From Procambarus clarkii (lineage: Eukaryota > Arthropoda > Malacostraca > Decapoda > Cambaridae), in the NCBI RefSeq assembly GCF_040958095.1, contig NC_091237.1:15601036-15665035 (forward strand): a stretch of 64,000 nt of DNA, in the 5' to 3' direction. The notes under the pieces were generated by a model. That model had not been told where the DNA came from, ran no database searches, and saw nothing but the letters and a program-made list of their open reading frames with translations. Of the stretch, positions 1 through 13,289 are shown piece by piece; within the stretch, counting starts at the first letter, position 1, and every line of letters starts with the position of its first letter. The position numbers were made by a program, and so were the translations under genes.

Positions 1-765
1 TTTTGATTTTCAAACTCGATGAATTTTTGTGTGAAACTACACAAGCCAATAAGAAACTGTGTTCTCAATGAATGACTTTGCACACTTATAGACCTGTCTA
101 GCAGCTGTGCTTCTGCATTGTTGCTTTAAGATAAGTATGGGTTTCTTGCTTCCCTAGGAATACCCATTCATTTAAAAAGTCGGCTATGTGACATCAGTAC
201 CAGCCATGGCTTTGTCATCTTGTGTACATTGTTTCCACATGGGCCCTGTCACCCTTAACAGGTTTAATGTAACTTATTACTATTAAGGAATCTACCAATT
301 AACACAATAGGTAGTTTTAGGAGGTACGTTTTACCGGTAAAGGGGTTGGTTATGCAATTGCACTCGATTTTAATCGCCTCTCCTAAGTAATAGATGGTGG
401 TAATAATTATCATATGAATTTTATTATTTTTAGGTTATGTATTAGATCTTTTATTCTTCCATTGTAATTTGTTTTTGGGGCTCCATTGCTACACATTATA
501 TCATCCCTCTGTCTATTTCAACTGTACTATTCAGATCAAACATTACAGTTCAATCGGTAACTCTTTGTTAAATCTTAGCTCATTATTTCAAATCAGTATC
601 AGTGCAACATTGGTATCATATCAGATTCAACACATGAGGAATGTACATGGGTTATCCAAGACTAATTGGTCTGCTACAAAAATAAATTTGTTAAAGATCA
701 TTGATAGACTTGTAAAATTTAAGCATTATTATTTGTCAAATTTAAACAATGAAGTTTATCCACAG
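1..765. other. Intron upstream of the first visible AP-2 alpha exon
   Basis: This is AT-rich DNA ending in a good splice acceptor (ttatccacag, up to 765). I looked for the preceding AP-2 alpha appendage residues and did not find them, so the next upstream exon lies outside the window. I see no repeat or RNA gene in it. Confidence 0.6.
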
Positions 766-910
766 GTCTGCCTGATTTGACAGTTGGCTTCACGTATGGC
801 AATGTTCCGCAACGCCTAGCGCTACATTTACCACTCTCATGCAACAAGTTCTTTGAGCCAACAGATATGAACGGAGAGTCCTTCTTCGCTCGTTGGAAGA
901 ACCTGAGTGG
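766..910 (+). CDS. AP-2alpha: AP-2 alpha exon (third from last), appendage domain
   Basis: 145 bp: two bases finish a split codon, 47 codons follow, and two bases start the next split codon. The acceptor is tccacag before 766 and the donor is gtaagt at 911. It encodes the ear segment with NKFFEPTDM and FFARWKNLS. The frame crosses a tga read in another frame near 774, so a naive ORF search misses it. Confidence 0.9.
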
Positions 911-3900
911 GTAAGTTAAGAAGTCGGTAATTAAGTTTTGGTGTCGGTTTGTTAAGCTAGTCTTCTTGCCCTTCATTTCTTATGTAATCATCAAGTGTGA
1001 CGATGAAATAATTGTCTAGTGCAGTGGTTCTCAACCTGCGGGTCATGACCCTTTGGGGGTCTTTTGAGTATTAGAAAAGAGGGCTATTCCCAAAAAGTTG
1101 GGCACCTCTGGACTCATTATGATTGTCATTAACACAAACAAAAATCTTCATTTAATGTTTTGAATAGCACTGTAGCCCGTAAGGATCCAATAGCTCTAGT
1201 TTTGGACACTTACTGATTACTGCATTTCAGCAGTTTAATAACTCCAAATTCCTGCATTGATCAGTAAAAACATGCAATTGGAAATCACCAAGAGAGACTG
1301 CATGTATTCCACAAGTACATACAGTATGTTAATGCGATACACATAATGAAAGTTTTGAAAAATGTGTTCCCAATATATTTAACATCCAGGTATATGTCTT
1401 GAGAATAACTTGCACATGGGCCTATGAACAGCGACGCTGGATTAGAGTGTGGATGAACATCTGAAGTGGTTTTATTAAACTTCAATTGCCACTTGTGATC
1501 TTGACTATATTATAAGCATACTACACATGGTTATGGTAATGACACCTTAAAACATGGATCATACGGCCACCAACATAATCATGATGAACCGTTCAATTTT
1601 AATACCTGTAAAAGTATTCAAGATTGTTAATACTGTATTAGGCAGTGAACAAAATACCTGGTATTCAAATAGAGTATGATCCAGCATTTGAGCACCTTCA
1701 TCACTAAGAAATATTACGTGACTCCAAGTATAGGTGACCTAATACTGGCATATAATGTAGTTGAATAGCATAAGGTGTTTAGCAGTGGTTTATTAAATTC
1801 CTGTTTTCACCCATAATCGGGGTTATATTGTAAACGTAAAAGGGTAATCATATTGCAGTGTAACTGTGTGATGCAAGTAAATTTGGGTGGAGTAATGCAC
1901 GTTCAGTGTACATTAGTGTTATTTATGGAATGCTGCCTCTTGATTTGTACCATAACTTTTGTATTTAAATTACTGTAATTAGATTTTAGTTGACCAAAAT
2001 GTTCAATAACTTTCCTGCATCTAGAGTGTTAAAAGAAAGTGGGGTGATTCTTTCATAACTCAATAAATATGGTGGAATCCTTATTAAATATTGTATCCCA
2101 CACCCAGGTGCTAGCAAGATCATGATGAATCAAAACTCCCCAATACAAGTGTGGTGACTTAGCCAGCGACAACCTCAAAACCCTCAATGCTTACTAGGCT
2201 GCTGCTTGAGTTTTTTTTTTTTTTGAGATATATACAAGAGTTGTTACATTCTTGTTACATTCTTGTTGTTACATTCTTGTACTCAAAACCCTGCTGCGGC
2301 AGTTTTGTTTAGTTTTCATCAAAACTTTACACATTAAATAGGCTTGTGGAGTAATAAGAACTTCAATGTTTATTTTCTTTAAGCCTGAGTTAGTTTTTAT
2401 AAAAAACTGTACTCACCTAGTTGTGCTTGCAGGGGAGGGGGGGAGTGAGCTCTGGCTCTTTGGTTCTGCCTCTCAACTGTCAATCAACTGGTGTACAGAT
2501 TCCTGAGCCTACTGGGCTCTTATCATATTTACATTTGAAACAGTATATGGAGTCAGCCTCCACCACATCACTGCCTAATGCATTCCACCTGTTAACTACT
2601 GACACTGTATATCCTATTCTACTACAGGCCTCTCCAAGAGGCACAAAAGATCTTCAAAGCATCTGGGCCAATGGAAACTGCTTCCATCAAGACTAAGCTA
2701 TTGGGTTTTGGAATGCAGCTACTGGAGGGCATTGATCCAAACCCTGAAAACTTTGTTTGTGCGGCAATAATCCACACACGCACACAACAAATTGGCTGCC
2801 TATTGCGTCTCGAGCCCAACCGCCAAGCCGAGGTCAGTTTTACCGTATGTACCTTAACGTTTAAAGTTCTAGTAAATAGTTTTTTATATTTTTATTATAT
2901 TGTGAGTGTGTGTGTGTATGTTGTCTAGCTCCTGGGAACAGCCATCTTAAGGAGTAGTCATGATGGCAGCATATTAGCAATCCTGTCTTCTGCATGTACT
3001 CTGTGCTAGCTATATGATCTTGTGAGATGGTCATAATATTTACCATTTTTTGTTTATTTTCAGGATGTTGGTTGTCGACCCCAACTTTGCTCTCTTATAT
3101 TGAACTTCACACCTTTAAATATAATTTCTAATCTTGTCAGTCATAATTCAAGCCATAATCACTCCTTATAATAACTTTTTAAACTTCTCCTAGCAGTAAA
3201 TAGATACATGGGAGTTAGACTTGCTTCCTGGGGGTGTGTAACAAAAGGGGAGGCCTGGTCGAGGACCGGGCCACGGAGACGTTAAGCCCTGAAATCATCT
3301 CTCTAACCTCAAGATAACACAGTATTAGGTAGTCTAGGTTGGGTTACCTTGCATGTATCTTTTATACATGTAAGGTATAAATGCTACATGTCCCTCTCTC
3401 CCACCACCACTACTGGCAGCCCTCCCACCACTACTCTCCAACATTCTGTGCCCCCCACCACACACCTATCCACTCCTACAGGTTCTCAGTTTGTCCAGTG
3501 GTCTATTTTTTACCACTACCTCAACCAATACCCTACATGACTAACGCTGCATAACTGTAGGATGACTTTCTCTCACATTTAATCCACTGTAGTTTAATGT
3601 AAATATTTTTGTTACAAAAAATGTTGACTTATACTAGCTCTTTATAATGTATTCGTGCCATAAAAATTAATTAAAAATTACCTGAGCAAAGTACTTTTGT
3701 TTCCTGAGGCAAGGTCCTCTGGTTTGATGGACAGGATTATGCTTCTTCAGGGCAAATCAGTAATCTGCAACAGGGAACATTTTACACTCCAGTTCTACTA
3801 AATCATTCTGGTAGTAAGAAGAGAAACTAGGAAAATTAACAATCCAGCCCTGTCAGGAGAGCAGTATTTAAATGCCACTCAATTTTTTTGTTCTCATGGC

Positions 3901-6101
3901 TTCTACTATATGTTCTTGCACCTAACTTGCCCTTTCCTGCATACATGGGTTCCTCCTCTTTTGTTTATATATTTTTCTGCAATCTTCACAGAAAACAAAT
4001 TCAGATATTTTAATCTTATTTCCTTATCTAAAATCTCCCTTAACCATCACATGTATAACTCATCAATATACCTTCCTTGGTATGCCCAACAAGCTCAATG
4101 TTGTTAAAATATCTGTATCCTTGTATATCCATAATACCTTTGCTCTTGTACAAAGGTGCTACTTCTAGTTTTCTCCAGTCATGTAGCAAATGTTTTCATC
4201 AAGTGGACACGTTTTATGTATCTCTACTGTGCGTGTGTACTGATATTTCAATTGCTCCAGACAGTTTTTTTTAATCTTAGATGTGCCTGCTTGTCTAGAT
4301 CCTTTTTATTGTTATTAATCATTATATATACAGTACTAAGTACCTGTATTACATAAACAAAAGCTATTATTGGGATCATTATTAATTGTAATTGTGTACT
4401 ATACATGTATTTTATTGGCAAATCTTTATTATGGTCTACAGTCCAGGGTAATCTCAACTCTGTGGCAGGTGGAGCTATGATGGCGATGGCTTGTATCCTG
4501 GGGCAGACGAGTCAGGTCTATATTGGAGGGAGTTGTACATTTGTTATGGTATTTAAAGTTCTTGACTAGTGTGGTAATCAACTGTTCATTGTTATGAAGT
4601 AGTGTTGGGGCTTTTTACAGCTCCTACAGCTGTCAACTGGAAGCAACATCTGTTATCAGTTTGAGAGATTTTGACTGCTTGGGATGCTGCAAGAGCTTGG
4701 ATTCTAGTTTCTAAGTGGTTCCAAATTTGTCACTAGGTATACATTTTTAGTTTTATCAGTTTTGGTATACTTGTGATGCTACTCATTTGCTCTGTTATGT
4801 ATAGCTTCCAAGATTTGATTCTTTTGGAGAGAGAGACCAGGCAAGGGGGCTGCATAGTCTACAATGGATCAGATTGCATGAGTAAAATGTTTTGAGAATG
4901 CTGTTTGGCACCAATTTTTTTCCAGATATAACTGCCATTAACTTTAGCCTGTGGGTTATTTTTTCCTACACATATCTTATTTACTTGTCAAAGGTTCTTG
5001 TCAATCATATTACTAGATATTTGTAGTCTGCTACCCATTCCAGTGCTACATTTTTGTATGGTGAGATGCTTTTGTGGGTCAGATCTTGCATAATACATGT
5101 CTTTTGATTTTTCGGTTGATATTTTAAATCCTAATTCTGTACCAACTGTACCCTATTTTGTCGAACCTGTTGTGCTTCAAGGGCATGAGCGCCACCTGCT
5201 GTGCGGGCTAGGCCATTGGTGTAGCTAATGGGATTCGTATATAGTGGCAGCCTGATCATGATGATCTTTCCCATCAAGATGGTGAATAGACTTATTCTGA
5301 GAACACCGCCTTGCAGTGTGCCAATTTCTAGTCTTGGATGGGGGGAAGTGTGCTTGGAATAGTTTTTTTTTTACTGTTATTTTAATTAATGGGGTGAGCG
5401 TGCACCCGGCTAAGTAAATTAACTCTTGCCCCATTTCCAATCAGCAAGTGCAGGATGGCATGAGGGGCTTGCTAACTCCAAAGCTTTTTCTAAGAACCTT
5501 CGCATTTCGGTGTCCAAGAACGTTTGCAAGGCATTTGGATGTTTCGATACTGTCCCTGAATCCCAGTATATTTGGAGGCAATAGACTAATTTTCAATTTG
5601 AATCTGTTGAGAATCATTCTTTATACTTTCTTGGCTGTGCAGAATGAAAGTGAAAGAGGACTGATGCTATGAGTTTTGGGATATACAGTAACCCTGGAAT
5701 TGAGGGTTGACTTTGTTGAAAATAGTTTGTGTGTGATTGGGCTGAATAATATTTTTTCTTACTGTTCTGTACATTGACATTTTAACATAAGAGATTAGTA
5801 GGAATAAAATTTATAATGGAACTATTGTTCATTTTCTTTTCTTTTTTCTAGCATAAAAAGTGATCTAAATTTTGGGCTAGTTGCATGTTCAAATTTTTTG
5901 TAAAGTGAACACCTAAATAATTTACAAAAGGTAGTTATTGTTAAATAATGTTATGTTGATCTGTATTGTATTTTTTGTTTAAGTAATCTTATTTGGCAAA
6001 ATGAATTTACTTGTGTCTTTCAGATGTATCGGCTAACGATCCGTGCCAGTAAAGAATCCACGGCACAGATTTTGGCAGACTTGTTAGCTGAGCAGTTTTA
6101 A
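766..6101 (+). CDS. AP-2alpha: AP-2 complex alpha subunit (alpha-adaptin), last three coding exons; 5' part outside window
   Basis: The large alpha subunit of the AP-2 clathrin adaptor works at the plasma membrane. Its C-terminal appendage ('ear') recruits endocytic accessory proteins. Exons at 766-910, 2628-2832 and 6024-6101 join in frame into 142 complete codons plus a stop. The joined peptide carries appendage platform signatures: NKFFEPTDM then FFARWKNLS in exon 1, [25 protein letters not shown] and [10 protein letters not shown] in exon 2, and [11 protein letters not shown] followed by LADLLAEQF-stop in exon 3. Animal alpha-adaptins have the same order and the same -QF C-terminus. Splice phases agree (AGT GG|G CCT; GAG|ATG). 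Most of the protein (trunk, hinge and the start of the ear) lies upstream of the window. The identification is secure from the joined peptide; the exact paralogue label is by family only. Confidence 0.93.
1022..1100 (+). mobile_element. hAT-type terminal fragment
   Basis: It starts with cagtggttctcaacc, the sub-terminal signature of many non-autonomous hAT elements, and continues into gggtcatgaccc, a local palindrome. I did not find the matching inverted right end within the next few hundred bases, so it is probably a one-ended remnant. Compare the complete hAT-like element at 33881-34048. Confidence 0.45.
2411..2606 (-). mobile_element. LINE 3'-end fragment next to an AP-2 alpha splice acceptor
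   Basis: It matches the tail of the larger LINE fragment at 32970-33625 and the piece at 53389-53490. Shared landmarks are tgtactcacctagttgtgc, ctctcaactgtcaatcaact and gtcagcctccaccacatcac. On the minus strand these encode the end of a reverse transcriptase ORF (a V-WNAL-type motif, then VEADSI). Only the extreme 3' part is present. Confidence 0.75.
2628..2832 (+). CDS. AP-2alpha: AP-2 alpha exon (second from last), appendage domain
   Basis: 205 bp: one base completes GG|G, then 68 codons, ending in phase 0 at GAG before the donor gtcagt. It encodes [27 protein letters not shown] and [10 protein letters not shown], the most conserved stretch of the ear platform subdomain. The acceptor is ctactacag. 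Confidence 0.93.
3193..3320 (+). mobile_element. SINE/LINE tail fragment
   Basis: It carries, in order, agtaaatagatacatggga, cttcctgggggtgtgtaac, aggcctggtcgaggaccggg and ctctaacctcaagataac. That is the same order as the body and tail of the SINE at 26174-26425, in the opposite orientation. The tRNA-like head is missing, so this is a 5'-truncated copy. Confidence 0.7.
4440..5690 (-). mobile_element. Degenerate non-LTR reverse transcriptase
   Basis: Reading the minus strand across frameshifts gives a recognisable RT series: a GVLQGGVLR-type block (compare GVPQGSVL), then residues resembling [11 protein letters not shown] and YYARSD, then TGMGSRLQI. These resemble the post-catalytic block of I- or jockey-type elements, where the template reads like 'F-STEKSK-M-F-R'. 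No long ORF survives. The clade is uncertain. Confidence 0.6.
6024..6101 (+). CDS. AP-2alpha: AP-2 alpha terminal coding exon
   Basis: It has 25 codons plus TAA. It begins at an in-frame ATG that is internal to the protein ([11 protein letters not shown]) and ends LLAEQF-stop, the conserved alpha-adaptin terminus. The acceptor is ctttcag at 6017-6023. It is too short to be found without its neighbours. Confidence 0.93.
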   Translation: MYRLTIRASKESTAQILADLLAEQF

Positions 6102-8350
6102 CCCCAAGAGATCCATTTCATGATAGCTCACAAATTCCATCTACAGAAAAACTTTGTGCAAAATGACCTGCGATGGTAACAGTGGTGAAAGTATCACTGA
6201 TGCTAGTGAATTAGTGTCAATGACTTGGGATGCAGCAACATCGAAATGCCAGGCAGTCTTTTGTCGTGGCAGCAACCTGTCGGCTTGGTGAAATGTTTGT
6301 CGAGATGGTTATAGCAGCTCTGAGCCAAGGCAAGTGAATGGTTTACCAAGAGTGAATAATTTTGGCATAATACCAGAAAATAATGCCAGATGCTTTAAAG
6401 TGTCATCAGGTATTCCCCAGTGATGCTTTTAGTCATTTTTGTTATTCTAGTTATGTAATTGACTGACATCATTAGGCAATCATATGTACCAGGGCTCTTC
6501 TTATATTAGTTACTATTTGACAAATGAAGGTATTTTTAAGTTTATAATTGCTGCATTGTTTAAGTGCTGTTGGCGATGAATTCATTTCATGGATTAAAAC
6601 TTCTCTGAAATTGTCAGCCTGAATTTCTCATGCGTGATTGTTTAAAAGTTTTGTCACTTCTGGTGTGCCAATAGCTGTATTAAGGTTACTGGTTAATCAA
6701 GACTCCAGTTAGTAATAGGATTAGAGGCCAGCATGAGGATATTTGTGAAACCCAGTCACAGTTACAAGTTGTAGTGTGTAGATATTAGCAGTGATGAATG
6801 TGTGTATGCGTGTATAGCGGGTGAGGGGGGGGGGAGGTATAGGGAAGAAGTTGATGTGACTTGGTGCGAATATCCTCTTGTCTGTTTGGTTTTGAATCCT
6901 GGTGGATAACATTGAATGCAGTATATTACTACTTTAATATTATCAAATTTCCAAACATTCAATTATGCATTTCTGATTAATATATTAGTTTTGACAATAC
7001 CTTTCAAATTACTCATTGGCATTAACTTATTTGCTATAATGTAACCCCAAGTTACACTGGTCTTAGAGAAAGTGATACCTTGTTGATTACACAGTTTTGC
7101 ACATTACTCGAGCTTGTCAATGATGGACTTGCCATTGCTTAATATTATTAAAATTGACAGTAGATCTTTAAGAAGAGTCTGGTGATATTTTGTGGCGGCA
7201 GAAGTGTTGTGATCGTCGGTGGTCAGTTCCAGCATCCTGTTCATAGTTGTAAAGAAACCCGTGTATCAGTAGCTCCATTCCTCGTGTGTGGATTCATTAA
7301 TGTCAAATAATTGGAAATGCATGAAAGGAGGTGCAGAGATCATTATTGTATAGAGTTTATCCTAAAGTAGGTTATTACTGTAGACTTCATATCAAATTGT
7401 AATTATGAACTATTTTGGTTCTTATTGTGCATTATTGGGCAGCAAAGACATACTGTATTATATGAAGACACTGGTCAGAGGTATAGCTAGTAGTTGAGAG
7501 GTTGTCTGGGCCTTGAATCATGTGAAATATGTCTCCTCTTAATGTAAATGTTACTTTTCATATTTTCTCAGCTGCAGAGGCTTTTCTGAGCAATAGAGAG
7601 ACTTTGCAAAGCCTTCAACTTCGACTTTTGAAATTATCCAGTGTTATACAGTACTTCGAATTTAAGAAGCTTTTTGCAAATTCTGTATCCAAGTGGAATG
7701 GATCTTGGGATCTTGGGCAAGCTCGAGCTCGAGGCCTTTCGTAGGCGTTAAATGAGTTCTCGTTTTCCTGATGGTTAACACAGTTGTTTGCCTTTAGTCA
7801 ATACCGATGTGTGAGAAAGCTATGACAATGGTCATGAGGTGGCTGACAGTAAAATCTGCAAATGGGAAAATTATTCAAATAGCTCTATATTATTAAACTA
7901 GGGACAGGTTTTTGATCGAGTTTACTACTGGTAATATTTGAGCCATTCAGTCTTTACCTTGACCCTAATGAGTTGTCTGTATTTCTGATATACAATAATT
8001 CCTCCTCCATTGAAAGATTTTATTTTCGCACCATTGACTTTTTATTTGTAAAATGTAAAAACAGTTGTAGGCAAGAACCTTTTGTCATGAGCCAGGGATC
8101 TTGTTACTGTAAATGCTGCTAAGTTCTAATGGTGGTTCTTGATGTTAAGCTCATGAAAGTTCCTGTCACAAAGTTCGTGACAGCTGTAGTCAAACCAGTT
8201 CTAGGATAATAGAAATGACAATGAAAAGTAATTAAAAAATGTTTGATTTTTTTCTTGTCAAACGATTGTAAATTAAAAGTTTGGCCTTAGCCCATTCATG
8301 TCTAAATTTAAAAAAAATGTAAATAAAGTATTCGCATAAATTTAGTTAGT
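6102..8350 (+). other. AP-2alpha: Probable AP-2 alpha 3' UTR
   Basis: Sequence directly after the AP-2 alpha stop with no further coding exon. AATAAA at 8322-8327 is a candidate polyadenylation signal and would give a 3' UTR of about 2.2 kb. Another candidate lies near 9714-9722. The choice is unsupported without transcripts. Confidence 0.4.
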
Positions 8351-11139
8351 TACACATTTATCTATGTTACTTCTGTATATCAGAGGACTCATAAGGCTGT
8401 TTAACAAATGTAAAGCGTTACAGTAGATATATACCCGAGCTTTTCAACCATGTGTTGTTGATGCTCAGTACAGAACAAATTCATTACAAATGTCGGATCC
8501 TGTCTGTAAATGGGGAAATCTGTGAGCTGACTGATTGCGTCTTAGCAAATTTATTCATTAAATCTTGAAATGATCATCTCTGATAGATCTAGACTTATTT
8601 GTACACTTTTGGGATTATAAGATTAATTTAGTCAGTCTGAATTATAGTGAAAATATTGTTTTACTTCGTAATAATGCAAAAATTATTTTCAGGAAAGCTT
8701 TCATGCTCTACTACTTTGGTATTTATAAATATAGGTTGAAGTAGCTAAAAAATGTATAGTTTAACAGATTCTCAGCCTTGGATAGCATGGATGAGATTGC
8801 ATGTTTGCAGTCTTGTCATCTTTTCAGGTAATATATAGAGCAGGTGGATTATCAGTGACAGAGATCCTAATTTTGATGTAAAGGAATTATGTCAATAATT
8901 TTGTATCTTCTAATTAAGGATTATATTTGTAACGAGCTGTGACCTTAACGTTATTGACTGCGTGTAAAGTTTTATTTGTTATGTTATTTATTTTTTATTT
9001 TTTTTTTTTAACATTATGAAAGGTAGAATCAGTGGCTTAATCAAGAGGATAATTACTGGGACCCAGTTCATTGTCAGGTATTGAATAGGAGATTGAGTTA
9101 ACAGCACATTTTACCAAAATTGCATATTCCTGTTGTAGTGTAGCACCAGCCTAGTCAGCTGATTTCCTCCACCTTGCTGCATGTCTGCGTTTCTTGTCGG
9201 GGCATCATGCCCAGTAGGGTTTTATAACAGACTTTTTCTTAGACATTCCATTCAGACATGTAGCATTTGATTTATTTGCTTTATGATGTAGACTTCTGCT
9301 TCGTGGGATACTGAGAGCGAGCTTGTATATGCAGCACATTCACCAGCAGAACATTTATGACAAAATTGCTGTTATCTTGATTGCCTTATTAGTCAAGGCA
9401 ATGAACCATTGGTAGTAACTGGTCTCTAATTAAAAGTTTATACTGTATAGGAACATCTCGCTTAAAACAACAAGTCTGTTGCGTAATAATGAGTCACACG
9501 TAATCTCAAGAGGTGGTTGATGAGTTGTTAATGAACTTGTTAAAAGTGTGTTGTATGGTATATTGTAGTGTAGGTGTGAGACAGTGGCATACATTACTCC
9601 AGTATGGTCTGCCTTGTAACATGTGACGTGGCAGTTGATGTTGATTGTATCATTTGCAACCAATCATAACTAACTGCCTGCACAAACCTATTGAGGAGCT
9701 TTATTTTGTTGGATAAATAAAAGTAAATAATGGCAATTAAGGTGTGTTCTGGGAGTGGTGATGCAGTGGATGGTACGAAACTGTAAATGTTACTACTGAT
9801 TACTTTGAGGTACTGTATTAAGAATGCTCTTTTGGGTTCAAAAGAAGGTATGGGGGTAATTGAGAACATTGTTGTATTCACTGATCCTCCCAGAATGTTA
9901 AAAATTCGGCTCTGGTCAATATAAACATAAACAGGAAATGTTGAAGAATATGGTTTTTGAGAAAACCAAGGAAACGGTTCTGCACTATTTTGTTTTTTGG
10001 TATGATGTAGTTTTTATATTAGACATAATGGAATTAAGTAAATTTTGCTGATTAAAAACCAAACAAAAAGAAGTCCCAACAAATGGATTTGACTGGACAC
10101 ATGTGTTTGTGTGTGTGTGTACATGTATATATATTTACATATGCATGTGTATACACACTTGTATGCACATATTGACAAATTATGACATAATTTAATGCAT
10201 TTAATAAACCGAATGGTAAAATAATAATGAAAAAAGGGTAACTTAGAGTTGGTACTGCTAACTTTACATGTGCAGAGTGTTCCCCTGAGGTTTCTTTCAG
10301 AGCCATGATGTGTTCCATATTGAAATCATTGTATGTAAGTGAATGGTAAATAAATGTGTATATTACCTTGCTTTGTCAAAATGCCTTTTATATAGTATGT
10401 GGCTTATAATTTCTCGTAAAGCATTTGGTTATTAGTTTTTTGTTGTGTGTTTGTCTTCACATACGCTACTTACCCATGAATATAATACCATTATCTTCTA
10501 TTTCTAGATAGGTCTTCATTTGACTTCTGAGGAAAGAGTAGACGTAACATTAGTCAATAATCAACATGAAGACTAAACATCTTACAGGAGGTTTGCACAC
10601 TTTGTTGAAGTCTGAGAGACTACAAGGGGGAAGGGGGCCAAGATGAGAGAGTTTTGGTTAAGAGGGCAAGTGCCAGAGCATCTTGATGAAATAATAGGAT
10701 GAAGAACACCAGGTTTGTGAATTTTAGGGAGATGACAGATATGGAGAAGGTTCAGATAACACTGAAATGTTATTAAATGTGATTGAAGTGTCATGCAACA
10801 GTGTAGAGGAATGAAGTTAAGTCAGGCTAAAGTTTGTAGAATTTATCAGTAACAATTAGGAGTATGAAATGAGTGAGGATAATGCCTCCAAATGCATTAG
10901 ACTTGACATACTGGGATTGATAGTGATAAAATAGTAATTTTCAGGATGCATAAAGAGTACTTTGAGGGTCATTTTATTTTAATGGAGAAAATGAGTAACC
11001 AGCACTCTGATTTCTTATACAGTAATAGAATACTGTATACACAGATATTTCAGTGAATTAAAAATCATGGTTTAAAACATTACTCAAAATTCAAGAGGGC
11101 TGAAAGCGATCACATTCAATTTTCCCTATGTAACATAAC
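8351..11139. other. Intergenic AT-rich DNA
   Basis: I see no exon, tRNA or clear repeat family here. There is a poly-T run near 8999-9009 and a short tg/ta-rich tract near 10106-10150. Small ORFs are random in composition. Confidence 0.5.
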
Positions 11140-11720
11140 CCTCCCTCAGTAGGTGATGGCTTGACATGGGTGAGGGGCTTTTGTGCACCGCCCAGGGGTA
11201 GGAGGTGGGTGGCTCAGTACTGCCTTCTCTTGCCTGTTGTGGTGGTGCACAAGCGAAATGCGTCCCCATATGTTAGCCAGATATGGAGAACTGTACATTC
11301 CCTTTGTTCCTTCATCTAGGAGATGAGCCTAATTAATTAATTATGGGCTCCTAGAAGGCAACACATTTCTTTGATGAGGGCAGGTAAAACAGGAGGTTCA
11401 GTGCAGCCCACCTGAACCAACTGACTCGTCTGGTTAGCCCCACCTAGACATTGGGTCAAGTGAGCATTGTAGGGTTAGTACCTCTATTGGTCCCTGGGAT
11501 ACCATTTGGCCCTTTAATGGTGCCCTAAGTATACTATTGTAGGTTGAGGTTGCTTGCCCTCGTGGGCTCTTGGGTTGGGTGCAGGTGCTGGACAGTGAAG
11601 TCTTTGCTATTTTTCTTGATAACTTCTGACCTTATTTCTCACTCATGGGGTGGGCGACCAGGCCCTCGTGTCCAACAATGATGGAAGAACAGGCCCAGTA
11701 GCCCCAGACCAGACTGCCAT
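11140..11720. repeat. GC-richer, repeat-like block of unknown class
   Basis: This block is clearly richer in G and C than its flanks. It holds gtgcaccgcccagggg and, 60 bases on, ggtggtgcacaagcg, which share a gtgcac core, plus a palindromic aattaattaattatgg stretch. No coding potential is visible. It may be the end of a mobile element, but I could not assign it. Confidence 0.3.
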
Positions 11721-13289
11721 TTCTGGGTAGGGAATACATAGCATTCATAAATATACTATTTTATATGTACTGTATTTAATTCTTGGTATTAGCTCACAGG
11801 GAGAGAGAGAATATCAGGAATGAGCTAGGGAACAATGATAAGGAAATCTGATTTGCCATGAAATGGAAAAGCTGTCTGTAAAGAGGGTGGGGAGGAAAAC
11901 TGTTAGGGAAAAGCAGATTGAGTGTGAAAATTTACATGGAAGGATAGATTGAGCTGACGTGAGCATGTAAGTTAATGCCTTCTTTTGATAGTTACATAGT
12001 GAACATGGATGATGGTCTTATCTATCGCACCTATTTTCGTTGGGAGTACATAGCCTTACCGGTTTGGTGCCTTCTTTTGATAATTACTTACTTTCGTTGG
12101 GAGTTTGCCACTTTTCTGTTGGATATGGCGAGTCTAGCAGTGGGTGACATGGCACTAAATTACAATGTAGATTCAAATTATAGCTTATTTGTTTTTACAG
12201 TAAAAGCCCAGGAACATAGTCAACCTTATAAATTTATATGGAATACTATCAATGACCCCAATGAATAACCATGGAACTAAAGAACCTTATTAGAAATAAA
12301 TTGGCATCGGTAGAATATATAAATTAAAAAGTGAAATATATCAAGAATATACACAAAAATTATTAAAAAAAGTAAAAACAAAACTGAATTCATTATAGCA
12401 GGTAGGCAAAAACCAACCCTAAAGGGTTCTTTGAGATATGCTGTATTGAAAACTAGGGAGAAGCCTGCCTTGACAATTAAGTATTCTAAGCACTTTACTG
12501 GAGAAAACGGTTACCAAGTAAGAAGTTATTAAACAAATTAAGGCCCAACAATGTCAGTTCAAGTCTCTGCCATGGTCCTTTAAAAATGTGAAGATAAGTT
12601 TGGTGAGCTCTAGACTTCCATATTTAGCAAATCATAATTCAAGCAGAGTATCATAATTGTTGTGAATATGTTGCCAATCTTCTAGAATGGTGAATTGATT
12701 GCTTTTGCATCAAAGTGATGCAAAAACCATTTGTATAACTCTTGAAAAATATAGCTTGATAAAGGATTCACAAAATGGCTATATCAAGGGCTACTCATGT
12801 TTAACAAAGTTACTCTATCTTTCCAGCACATTTGAAGTATGAGCCTGTACTGTAGTTGATAATGGAATGAATTGTGAACGTACCCTGGAGGTAATAACTT
12901 CAAAGCCACTTCATAATTAGTGCTATTATCTACTCCCTGGCCATGATTAGGTTAAAAAGGTCTGGTTGGAGAGCGGGCCGTTGATCCCCGGAACATCAAC
13001 ACAAGGTAGGTTAAGGATAATGTTAGGTTTGGTTAATATGGTGTATTATTCTCAAATGTAAAATATGAAATTAAAAACTATTTGAGTATCCCAACGATTT
13101 ATAATACAGTACTATAAAATAATAACTATTGAATATTCACTAGTTAGGGCAAAAGTTTACTTGCCATTTTACAAGTGTATTATTGGAACCATAATATGCT
13201 TTCAATCACATATCTAGATATTTAACCAGATACATATTACAGAATGCGTACATACACTCATACATAAAGTAACTTAGATGGGTTTGAAC
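11721..13289. other. Intergenic DNA, nothing recognised
   Basis: AT-rich. The phrase gccttcttttgataattact recurs at about 11974 (one variant base) and 12070, and again at about 14204. A stretch near 12955-13020 (ggtctggttggagagcgggc) resembles a decayed SINE tail. I see no exon. Confidence 0.45.

Larger units (their letters stand above)
911..2627 (+). other. AP-2alpha: AP-2 alpha intron
   Basis: This 1.7-kb intron holds a hAT-type terminal fragment at 1022-1100. It also holds a poly-T tract at 2212-2224 followed by a short tandem 'acattcttgtt' repeat, and a LINE 3'-end fragment at about 2411-2606 that reaches to about 20 bases from the acceptor. Otherwise I see only AT-rich sequence. Confidence 0.7.
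2833..6023 (+). other. AP-2alpha: AP-2 alpha last intron
   Basis: This 3.2-kb intron contains a SINE-tail fragment at 3193-3320 and a decayed antisense reverse transcriptase at about 4440-5690. It ends at the acceptor gtgtctttcag. The remainder shows nothing recognisable. Confidence 0.7.
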
